The position numbers and the translations under genes were made by a program. Below the pieces are notes generated by a model. The model saw only the letters and a program-made list of their open reading frames with translations, made no database searches and was not told where the DNA came from. From assembly GCA_046732855.1 (NCBI GenBank), contig JBKPNX010000087.1:1-64000 (forward strand): a stretch of 64,000 nt of DNA, given 5' to 3'. Positions 18,041 through 25,856 of this stretch are shown here, in pieces. Source of the DNA: JBKPNX01 sp046732855 (GTDB lineage: Bacteria > Pseudomonadota > Alphaproteobacteria > Geminicoccales > Geminicoccaceae). Within the stretch, counting starts at the first letter, position 1; each line of letters begins with the position of its first letter.

Positions 18041-19231
18041 GTGCAGTATCCCTGCCGGATTGGCACAGCGCCATTCCTCGATGGGGTCGTCGTCCACGAC
18101 GGGCGTACGGGCAGGCTGTTTCAGCTCAACCATACCGCCGCACAGGTATGGCGCTCGTTGCGGGACGGCGACCCAGAGGATGCGATCCTCGGAACTCTCG
18201 CGCACGCGCACGGGCTCGACCCGGTCGCGGTGCGGGGTGATCTCGAAGCCTTCGCACATGCGCTGCATAGCGCGGGACTGCTCGGCGCCGGGGAGCCGGG
18301 TGAGGAGGGCGCCGTACTGCGCCCGCCGCGTCAACGACCGGCATTGGATGCTGCGTACCGGATCGGCGAGATCGCGGTAAGGGTGATCTGCTACCCCGCG
18401 GAGATCGCGGCCGCGTTTGCCCCGCTGGCAGCACCCGCGCTCGCGCCCGACGCCGCGCGGCCGCAGGCCCGGCTGGCGTTGTTCCGCGCTCGCGGCGCTT
18501 TCGTACTGACCTGCGACGATCGCGTGGTCGACCGCCCGGACACGGCGCCCGCGGCGCGCTGGGCCATGGTGCGGCAGCTTGTTTCGGCAAGCACGCAACG
18601 CTCCTGGCTCGCCTTGCTGCACGCCGGCGCCGTTGCCAGCCCAGTGGGCTGCGTGCTGCTCTGCGGCGACAGCGGCGCCGGCAAGAGCTCGTTTCTTGCG
18701 GGCTTGGTTCATGCCGGGTTCCCGTTCATGGCCGATGACATCGTGCCGCTCGAAGAGGGCTCCCGTCTGGTCTGGCCGGTGCCGTTGGCGATCAGCATCA
18801 AGAACGGCAGCTGGCCCGTGGTCGGCGCCCTGTTTCCCGAACTCGAGCACGTTCCGGAGATCCAGTTTGGCGGCCGGAGAATGCGCTTTTTATGGCCCGG
18901 GCGGCGCGCCGTCGGCGCTGATGCGCCCGGCCGCCCCGCTGCCGCCGTGCTGTTTCCGCGCTACCTCAAGGACGCGCCGGTCGCACTGACCCGGCTCGAC
19001 CCCGCTCAATCGCTGATCCTGCTCGGCGAGGGCGGCAGCCTCCTGCCTACGACCGACGCCGGGCTTGCGGAATTCCTCAGGTGGTGGGGCCGGCTCTCGG
19101 CATACCAGCTCTCGTACGGCAGGCTCGACGAGGCGGTCGCGGCGGTGCGCGTTCTCACCGACGGACTCGGCGCCGGCCGCAATGGCGCTGTGTCGGGCCT
19201 CGGGGGCGCGTTGATCGCCGCCGCACCCTGA
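18041..19231 (+). CDS. PqqD-like domain fused to HPr-kinase-related ATPase
   Basis: 396 residues. The N-terminal 90 match the PqqD peptide-chaperone fold: FQLNHTAAQVWRSLRDG (27-43) then a helix pair. Residues 185-390 match the HPr-kinase-related family: ALLHAGAV, Walker A CGDSGAGKSSF (208-218), FMADD (229-233) and a C-terminal kinase-like part. In several bacteria PqqD-like, HprK-related and nucleotidyltransferase proteins are encoded side by side (the group called the HPr-rel-A system); here the first two are one polypeptide. Start is GTG 18041; the frame opens at 18002 and has no better start. The kinase-like domain might phosphorylate the peptide or another substrate; the target is unknown. 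Confidence 0.85.
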   Translation: MQYPCRIGTAPFLDGVVVHDGRTGRLFQLNHTAAQVWRSLRDGDPEDAILGTLAHAHGLDPVAVRGDLEAFAHALHSAGLLGAGEPGEEGAVLRPPRQRPALDAAYRIGEIAVRVICYPAEIAAAFAPLAAPALAPDAARPQARLALFRARGAFVLTCDDRVVDRPDTAPAARWAMVRQLVSASTQRSWLALLHAGAVASPVGCVLLCGDSGAGKSSFLAGLVHAGFPFMADDIVPLEEGSRLVWPVPLAISIKNGSWPVVGALFPELEHVPEIQFGGRRMRFLWPGRRAVGADAPGRPAAAVLFPRYLKDAPVALTRLDPAQSLILLGEGGSLLPTTDAGLAEFLRWWGRLSAYQLSYGRLDEAVAAVRVLTDGLGAGRNGAVSGLGGALIAAAP

Positions 19232-19235
19232 GAGC

Positions 19236-20360
19236 TTGCCCCGCGTCGCGACCCATCGCGTCCTTCGACCGCTGCCGCTGCTTTGCAGGTGGCTGGCGGC
19301 GGCGCACGAGCGGCGCAGGCTCGACGCCGCCTCGGTTGCCGCCCTGCTCGACCCGGCAGCCGACCTGGTCGGCCTCGCCCGACTGGCCGGGCGCCACTAC
19401 GTCACGCCGATGCTCGCGGCGTGCATCGCCGATCCCGAGCTCCGGCGGCGCCTGCCGGACGACTTTGCTCTGTACCTGGAGTTCATCCACGCCGAGAACC
19501 GCCGGCGCAACCAGGCCCTGCGGGTCCAGCTTCGGGAAATCGCGGGCTGCCTCAACGAGATCGGCATCGAGCCCGTTGTGCTGAAAGGCGCCATCCGGCT
19601 CGTGGACGGGCTGTACTCCGACCTGGGCTGGCGCTTCATGCGCGACCTCGACCTGCTGATCGCGCGCGAGCGCCTGGTCGACGCGGTGGCCCGTCTGGCA
19701 GCGGTCGGCTACAGCTTCACGCCGGCCGCCGCAGACCAGCCCGCGCAGCACCGGCATGTGCCGCCGCTGGCGCGCGTTGATGATGTTGCCGTGGTCGAGC
19801 TTCATTCCGACCTCCTACCGCAGCGGCAAGAGTTCTGTCGTGCCGAGGACGTGCTGGCCGGGGCGCAGGCTGTCGACCTGGACGGGGCGCGCGTACGGGT
19901 CCCACACGCGATCCACCAACTCGCCCATCTGATCGGGCATGACCGCTTCGATCCCGACCTGCACCTGTCCGGGATGTTCCTGCTGCGCAGCGTATTCGAG
20001 ACGGCGCTCCTGTGCCGCGACCAGGTCGTGGTCGGACGATTGCTCGCGCGCGCCGCGCGCGCCGGCCTGGAGGGTTGCGTGCGGGTCCGGCTTGGCCTCG
20101 CCGCCCGTCTTTTCCCGGACCATGTCGCGCACCGGGCAGGCGACGATCTCCTCGCGCGTTTGCAGGTGCCGGCACTCATCGCCATTGAGCGCCTCGACGA
20201 GACTGCGCGATGGCGCCGGCTCGTCGGGCTCGGGCGCGTGCGAGCAGGCAGGCTCCTGACGTCACCGGTCGAGCGCGCGCATCTTGTCTCAAACATGCTG
20301 TCGCTGGACTATTGGCGTTCCAGCATGGGACGGGTCCACCGGGTATGGGCGGGGGATTGA
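19236..20360 (+). CDS. Nucleotidyltransferase family protein (minimal, uncharacterised type)
   Basis: 374 residues. The core of the family is clear: VVLKGAIRLVDGLY (114-127) followed by WRFMRDLDLLI with the metal-binding pair Asp137 and Asp139. This is the large uncharacterised nucleotidyltransferase family often encoded next to PqqD and HprK-related proteins. C-terminal residues 200-374 are helical, rich in His and Arg (AIHQLAHLIGHDRFDPD). The start is TTG 19236, four bases after the upstream stop, so co-translation is likely. The nucleotide and the acceptor are unknown. A role in modifying the Gly-rich peptide or a carrier is inference from neighbourhood. Confidence 0.82.
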   Translation: MPRVATHRVLRPLPLLCRWLAAAHERRRLDAASVAALLDPAADLVGLARLAGRHYVTPMLAACIADPELRRRLPDDFALYLEFIHAENRRRNQALRVQLREIAGCLNEIGIEPVVLKGAIRLVDGLYSDLGWRFMRDLDLLIARERLVDAVARLAAVGYSFTPAAADQPAQHRHVPPLARVDDVAVVELHSDLLPQRQEFCRAEDVLAGAQAVDLDGARVRVPHAIHQLAHLIGHDRFDPDLHLSGMFLLRSVFETALLCRDQVVVGRLLARAARAGLEGCVRVRLGLAARLFPDHVAHRAGDDLLARLQVPALIAIERLDETARWRRLVGLGRVRAGRLLTSPVERAHLVSNMLSLDYWRSSMGRVHRVWAGD

Positions 20361-20464
20361 CCGCCCGGGACCGCCGCCCGGCGGCCGCGTGACATGACGA
20401 AGCGAGTTTCGTGGAGCCGACTACGCCGGGAGCGGCGAGCCGAACGGCGGGAAGCTCGGGCCAA

Positions 20465-20836
<372 letters not shown>

Positions 20837-21098
20837 GGTCCGTTCCCCTCATGCGTTGGCCCACTGCCAGTAAGCGTCGTGCCGCCGCCTGACAAGAGCA
20901 CGCCGCCGTCTCGTCGGTGACGGCGCCCCGGCCTCCGCCGCATCCTGGCCGGCTCGAGCAGTCGGGGCCGCAACGTCATGGCGCACCCCGCTGCCTCGGA
21001 CTGAGTTCGGATCAAGGCTTGTCTTGTTACCGCCACAAGGTTGCGGCACGCTGAGGCGATGGGCGCTTCGTCGCGCCCGAGTGACAGGGAGGATTGGG

Positions 21099-22298
21099 AT
21101 GAGTGACCACCTTTCCGCCGGGGCAACCTTCGGCGCTGGCGCAGATCTCGCGGCGTCCCGCGCCGGCCTCGCACGCTCGCGCCGGGGCCACAGCGCGAAC
21201 GCGTCTTGGCTGCTCGGCGCGGTAGCGGTTGCCGCGCTGGGGCTCGCGCCGACCACCGCCGATGCGGCCGGCTCCCCGGCGGCGAGCGCGACCAGTGCCG
21301 CGGATCTCGGCGGTATGGAACAGCTCATTGCGGCCGCCAAGGAGGAGGGCGAGCTCAACGTCATCGCGCTCCCGCCGGACTGGGCCAACTACGGCAAGAT
21401 GATCGAGGCGTTCGCGCAGAAGTACGGCATCGAGGTCAACAGCGCCCAGCCGGACGCCAGCAGCCAGGACGAGATCAATGCCGCGAACCAGCTGCGCGGA
21501 CAGGCGCGCGCCCCAGACGTGTTCGATCTTGGCGTCAACGTCGCTCTGCGCAACACCGACCTGTTCACACCCTACAAGGTCGCGACCTGGGCCGACGTGC
21601 CCGACGCGCTCAAGGATCCGAAGGGGCTCTGGGTCAGCGACTACGGCGGCTACATGTCGATCGGCTACGATGCTGACAGCGTGCCCGCCGTGACCAGCGT
21701 GAAGGATCTGCTGAAACCGGAGTACCGAGGGAAAGTCGCGCTGAATGGCAATCCGACCCAGGCATCGGCTGGGTTCCACGGGGTGATGATGGCGGCGCTC
21801 GCCAACGGCGGCTCCGCCGACGACATCGCGCCGGGCGTCGAGTTCTTCCGTCAGCTCAAGCAAGCCGGCAACTTCCTGCCGGTCGATCCGACGCCGGCCA
21901 CGATCGCGTCCGGCCAGACGCCGGTGGTGATCGACTGGGAGTATCTGAATGTCGCGCAGACCGCAGCGCTCGAGGGCCAGCGCGACTGGAAGCTGGTCGT
22001 GCCCGAAGGCGCCGTTGTCGGTGCCTTCTACGTGCAGGCGATCAGCAAGGACGCTCCGCACCCCGCCGCGGCGCGCCTGTGGCAGGAGTTCCTGTACTCG
22101 GATGAGGGCCAGAACATCTGGTTGCAAGGTTTCGCGCGGCCGGTGCGCCTGGACGCGATGGTCGCGGCGGGTACGGTCGACAAAGAGGCCGTGGCAAACC
22201 TGCCTGAGGCCAAGGGCACGCCCGTATTCCTGACCCAGGATCAGTTGGCGAAGCAGCAGCAGTATCTGCTCGAGAACTGGGAGAAGGCGGTCGAGTGA
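21099..22298 (+). CDS. ABC transporter substrate-binding protein, polyamine/iron type
   Basis: 399 residues of the PotD/Fe3+-type periplasmic binding family. A long N-region with an RR pair (ARSRRGHSANASWLLG, about 25-40) leads into a hydrophobic stretch AVAVAALGLA, a Tat-like rather than classical Sec signal. Mature-part marks: AKEEGELNVIALPPDWANYG, FDLGVNVALRN, GLWVSDYGGYMSIGYD. ATG 21099 is preceded by AGGGAGGA. A stem-loop GGGCGC-ttcgtc-GCGCCC at 21061-21078 lies in the leader. Its stop overlaps the permease start by four bases. Ligand not determined: polyamines, iron chelates or phosphonates are the family options. Confidence 0.88.
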   Translation: MSDHLSAGATFGAGADLAASRAGLARSRRGHSANASWLLGAVAVAALGLAPTTADAAGSPAASATSAADLGGMEQLIAAAKEEGELNVIALPPDWANYGKMIEAFAQKYGIEVNSAQPDASSQDEINAANQLRGQARAPDVFDLGVNVALRNTDLFTPYKVATWADVPDALKDPKGLWVSDYGGYMSIGYDADSVPAVTSVKDLLKPEYRGKVALNGNPTQASAGFHGVMMAALANGGSADDIAPGVEFFRQLKQAGNFLPVDPTPATIASGQTPVVIDWEYLNVAQTAALEGQRDWKLVVPEGAVVGAFYVQAISKDAPHPAAARLWQEFLYSDEGQNIWLQGFARPVRLDAMVAAGTVDKEAVANLPEAKGTPVFLTQDQLAKQQQYLLENWEKAVE

Positions 22299-23233
22299 CG
22301 CCGCGCGGCTCGCCACCACCCTCTCCAGTCGCCGCCGCGATTCCCGCCGATGCCGCCACGTCCAATGGCGGCATCGGTCGCGGATTGCGCCGGTGGCTGG
22401 ATTACGTGGGTGTGCTGCCGTTTGCCATTTTCGTCGCACTCTTTCTGCTCTGGCCGACGGTCCTGGTCGTGCTGGGCGCGTTCGAGCACCCCGAAGGCGG
22501 GCCCACGCTTGCCAATCTCGCGCAGGCGGCCCAGGGCACTTATCTGCAGACCTTCGTGACCTCGGCCGTGCTGTCGGCCATCACCGCCGCGCTCGGCGCG
22601 GTGTTGGGAGGCCTCCTAGCGTGGGCGATCTCGGTCGGGCACCGGGCCGGCCTGCTGCGCCGTCTCGTGCTCGCGGGCTCGGGCACGCTGGCCCAGTTCG
22701 GCGGCGTGATGCTCGCGTTCGCCTTTCTCGCGACGTTCGGGTTTAACGGCCTGGTCACGCTGTTTCTGCATGACCGGCTCGGGATCGACACCTTCGCGTG
22801 GGGCGCCTGGATCTACGAGCTGCCCGGTCTTGCTCTGGTCTACACTTACTTCCAGATCCCCCTGATGGTGATCGTCTTCCTGCCTGCGCTCGACGGATTG
22901 CGGCCGCAGTGGCGCGAAGCGTGCGAAAGCCTGGGCGGCAGCGCATGGACCTACTGGCGCTACATCGCCTTCCCGGTCCTCTGGCCGTCCTTTCTCGGCG
23001 CCACGCTGCTTCTGTTCGCCAACGCCTTCTCGGCCTACGCCACGGCCAAGGCCCTGATCTCCCAGGCGAGCCCGCTCGTGTCGCTGCGCATCGGCACCTT
23101 TCTCACGAGCGAGATCGTGCTCGGCCAGGCCAACGTCGGCAAGGCGCTGGCGTTGGGCATGATCGTGGTCGTGGCGGTGACCATGACGATCTATGCCAGG
23201 CTGCAGAAGAGAACGTCGCGATGGCTGCGCTGA
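22295..23233 (+). CDS. ABC transporter permease (PotB-like)
   Basis: 312 residues, first permease of the importer. The first span starts at about residue 37 (YVGVLPFAIFVALFLL), and five further spans follow, with the coupling loop EACESLGGSAWTYWRYIAFPVLWP matching the inner-membrane component signature. The start GTG 22295 overlaps the TGA of the binding-protein gene, so expression is coupled. It forms a heterodimer with the protein encoded at 23221-24033. The N-terminal 30 residues are Pro/Ala rich and unlike the family. Confidence 0.9.
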   Translation: MTPRGSPPPSPVAAAIPADAATSNGGIGRGLRRWLDYVGVLPFAIFVALFLLWPTVLVVLGAFEHPEGGPTLANLAQAAQGTYLQTFVTSAVLSAITAALGAVLGGLLAWAISVGHRAGLLRRLVLAGSGTLAQFGGVMLAFAFLATFGFNGLVTLFLHDRLGIDTFAWGAWIYELPGLALVYTYFQIPLMVIVFLPALDGLRPQWREACESLGGSAWTYWRYIAFPVLWPSFLGATLLLFANAFSAYATAKALISQASPLVSLRIGTFLTSEIVLGQANVGKALALGMIVVVAVTMTIYARLQKRTSRWLR

Positions 23234-24033
23234 CCGGCGCTCCGCCCCGGCGCGCCTTTGGCGCCGGCGCGCTGCGCTGGGCGGTGCTACTCTCGATCGG
23301 CGCCTTCATGCTGCTGCCGCTCGCGGCGATGCTCGAGTTTTCCACGCGCGGCATGCGCGGAACACGCAGTCTAAGGGCCTGGACTGCGATTGGCGCGAAC
23401 CCGGACCTGCTCGCCGCGATCTGGGTGTCGCTTGAGCTCGCCGCGCTCACCGTCTTGGTGGTGCTCGTCCTGCTCGTGCCGACCATGGTCTGGGTGCAAC
23501 TGCGCCTGCCCGGGCTGTCGCGCTTGATCGAGTTCGTCTGTCTCCTGCCGCTCGCGATTCCGGCCATCGTCCTCGTCGTCGGGCTCGCTCCCGTCTACCA
23601 GTGGGTGTCCTACCTGTTTGGCGAATCGCCGAACACCCTGACCTTCGTATACGTCGTCCTCGTGCTGCCGTTTGCCTACCGCGCGCTCGCGACCGGCCTC
23701 GCGGCAATCGATCTCGTGACTCTCGCCGAGGCCGGCCGCAGCCTCGGCTGCTCGTGGTTCGGCGTGATCTGGCGGATCGTGGTGCCCAACATCATGGGCG
23801 CGATCATGTCCGCAGCGCTGATCTCGGTCGCCCTGGTGCTCGGCGAGTTCACGATCTCGTCGCTGTTGAACTTCGAGACGTTGCAGGTCGCGATCAATCT
23901 CCTTGGTAAGCGGGACGCGAGCATCGCGGTCGCGGTCTCGCTCGCGGCGCTCCTGCTCGCCACAGGCCTCCTGTTCCTGCTGTCGTACGTCGACCAGAGC
24001 GGCCGCGCCAGAGCGCGCGCGGCGGACGAATGA
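23221..24033 (+). CDS. ABC transporter permease (PotC-like)
   Basis: 270 residues, second permease. Six spans are evident, from LRWAVLLSIGAFMLLPLA to ALLLATGLLFLLSYV. The coupling signature EAGRSLGCSWFGVIWRIVVPNI is intact. ATG 23221 is used: it overlaps the first permease by 13 bases and follows an AAGAG-type ribosome site. Longer in-frame readings back to 22798 overlap the first permease fully and are not plausible. The end overlaps the ATPase start as ATGA. Confidence 0.9.
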   Translation: MAALTGAPPRRAFGAGALRWAVLLSIGAFMLLPLAAMLEFSTRGMRGTRSLRAWTAIGANPDLLAAIWVSLELAALTVLVVLVLLVPTMVWVQLRLPGLSRLIEFVCLLPLAIPAIVLVVGLAPVYQWVSYLFGESPNTLTFVYVVLVLPFAYRALATGLAAIDLVTLAEAGRSLGCSWFGVIWRIVVPNIMGAIMSAALISVALVLGEFTISSLLNFETLQVAINLLGKRDASIAVAVSLAALLLATGLLFLLSYVDQSGRARARAADE

Positions 24034-25124
24034 GCCTTCCGCAGCGAGCCCCGCAAGCGTCGGCAACAAAGTCCGACGCCACGCCGCGCTCCGGCGTGCA
24101 CGTGCAGCTGGTCGAGCTGCGCCGCAAATTCGGCGCAGTGAGTGCCCTCGACGGTCTGTCGCTCGACCTCGCCCCTGGCGAGCTCGTGGCGCTGCTCGGC
24201 CCATCGGGCTGCGGCAAGACCACGGCGCTTCGATCCCTTGCCGGTCTGGAGCGGCTTGACTCCGGCCGCGTGCTGCTCGACGGGCGGGATATCACGTACA
24301 TGCCGGCGAGCCGACGGGACATGGGGATGGTGTTCCAGGCCTATAGCTTGTTCCCGCACCTGACCGCGCGCGACAACGTCGCCTTCGGCCTGCGTCTGCG
24401 GCGCATGGCGAGCGCGGAGCGGCTGCGCGTTGCGGACCGGCTGCTCGAGCTCGTGCATCTCGCCGACAAGGGCAAGAGCTATCCGCACCAGCTCTCCGGA
24501 GGCCAGCAACAGCGGGTAGCCCTGGCCCGGGCGCTCGCGATCGAGCCGCAGGTTCTGCTGCTCGACGAGCCGCTCTCGGCGCTCGACGCCAAGGTGCGCG
24601 CGCAGCTGCGCGACGAGATCCATCGGATCCAGACCGAGGTCGGCATCACGACCCTGTTCGTCACTCACGATCAGGACGAGGCGCTCGCGATCGCCGATCG
24701 CGTGGCCGTGATCTTTGCCGGCCGGCTGGAGCAGATCGCGCCGCCGGCCGAGCTGTACGAGCGCCCGCGCACGGCGCGAGTCGCCGACTTCGTTGGTCTG
24801 TCCAGTCATCTGCCCGGCACGGCGGAGCGCGGCACGGCCATGGTGCTGGACGCCCGCCTGCCGCTCCTGCCGGGTTCAGTCATGGATGGGCCGGTCACCG
24901 TGCTGGTACGGCCAGAAATGGTCGAGCTGAAGCCCGATCCCGCGGGCCCGGACCGGATCGTCGCCGTCAGCTTCCTGGGCTCGATCGCGCGCGTCCAGGT
25001 CCGCCTCGCCGATGGCACCCTCGTGCTCGCGCAGGTGTCGAGCGCGGAAGTCGGGCGCTTCGAGCACGGCGATGCGGTGCGCGTCGGGGTGAAGCCGACG
25101 CCCGTGCTGGCGGGGAAGGCCTGA
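24030..25124 (+). CDS. ABC transporter ATP-binding protein (PotA/FbpC-like)
   Basis: 364 residues. Walker A GPSGCGKTT (about 56-64), Q-loop in GMVFQAYSLFPHL, signature LSGGQQQRVALARAL, Walker B VLLLDEPLSALD and H-loop FVTHDQDEAL are all in place. A C-terminal TOBE-type beta domain (about 250-364; VTVLVRPEMVEL, VAVSFLGSIARVQV) is typical of PotA, FbpC and MalK subunits. Its ATG overlaps the upstream permease stop. Last gene of the four-gene importer operon 21099-25124. Confidence 0.93.
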   Translation: MSLPQRAPQASATKSDATPRSGVHVQLVELRRKFGAVSALDGLSLDLAPGELVALLGPSGCGKTTALRSLAGLERLDSGRVLLDGRDITYMPASRRDMGMVFQAYSLFPHLTARDNVAFGLRLRRMASAERLRVADRLLELVHLADKGKSYPHQLSGGQQQRVALARALAIEPQVLLLDEPLSALDAKVRAQLRDEIHRIQTEVGITTLFVTHDQDEALAIADRVAVIFAGRLEQIAPPAELYERPRTARVADFVGLSSHLPGTAERGTAMVLDARLPLLPGSVMDGPVTVLVRPEMVELKPDPAGPDRIVAVSFLGSIARVQVRLADGTLVLAQVSSAEVGRFEHGDAVRVGVKPTPVLAGKA

Positions 25125-25224
25125 CCGGCGTACGGTTCGATCGGCCTGCTCCTGCCGGTGCGCGGGCGGCGGCTGCCCCGGCCACCGCAGGACCAAGCAG
25201 GCTCCGTCAGAGGAGTGATCGGCC

Positions 25225-25701
25225 ATGCGTGTGCTGATCTGCGGCGGGGGCGTGATCGGGGCGGCCATCGCCTACTTTTGCAGCCTGAAGCAGGCCGATG
25301 TCGTGGTCATCGAGCGGACCGGCGTCGCGTGCGCCGCGTCGGGCAAGTCCGGCGGATTCCTTGCTCTGGACTGGTGTGACGCCTCGCCCCTGGCGCCGCT
25401 CGCCCGACGCAGTTTCGAGCTCCACGCCGAACTCGCGAGCACCTTCGATGGCAGATGGGACTATCGACGGCTCGAGTCGTTGGGCGTGGTGGCCAGCGCC
25501 TGGCGCCGACCGGGTGCGGCCGCCAGCCGGCTGGCGTCGCCGGACTGGCGCCTCGATGTGCTCGAGATGAAGTGCCATCCGGGCGGCGCGATCGGCGTTT
25601 CGGGGCGGCGATGGACTCGCATGCCTTATCGAAGCTTCTCGAGCAGTTCGACGGCCAAGTCTTCGACCTGTCGGGCAACAGCGTCAGCGGCCATACCTTG
25701 A
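25225..25701 (+). pseudogene. FAD-dependent oxidoreductase (DAO family), truncated
   Basis: The first 110 residues or so are a good N-terminus of a D-amino-acid-oxidase-like flavoprotein: VLICGGGVIGAAIAYFCS with the GxGxxG dinucleotide motif, VVVIERTGVACAASGKSG, and GFLALDWCDASPLAPLARRS. Such enzymes are usually about 350-400 residues. After about 25560 the similarity stops: the reading continues into Ser-rich text and ends at 25701. ATG 25225 has AGAGGAG upstream, so the truncated protein could still be made but lacks the substrate and most of the FAD domain. I judge it a remnant. Confidence 0.75.
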
Positions 25702-25799
25702 AGCATCTGACCGCAGCAGCGGCAACCGTTGTCGTGCTGCGCATGCTAACTGACCCGACGGTCCGCGCGGCGCTGCCTGAACGACCGCGAGCATCGTGA
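25611..25799 (+). CDS. Hypothetical 62-residue protein
   Basis: In the frame shifted from the flavoprotein remnant, ATG 25611 opens 62 codons ending in TGA at 25799. The text (MDSHALSKLLEQFDGQVFDL, then a hydrophobic AAAATVVVLRML stretch) looks more like protein than the surrounding shadow frames. I do not recognise it. It may be a small real protein or the leftover of the sequence that replaced the rest of the flavoprotein gene. Confidence 0.3.
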   Translation: MDSHALSKLLEQFDGQVFDLSGNSVSGHTLKHLTAAAATVVVLRMLTDPTVRAALPERPRAS

Positions 25800-25856
25800 C
25801 CAAGCGCACGTCGGTCGACATCGCAGACTGCCCGAGGCCCGCCCTTCAGCTCCAGC

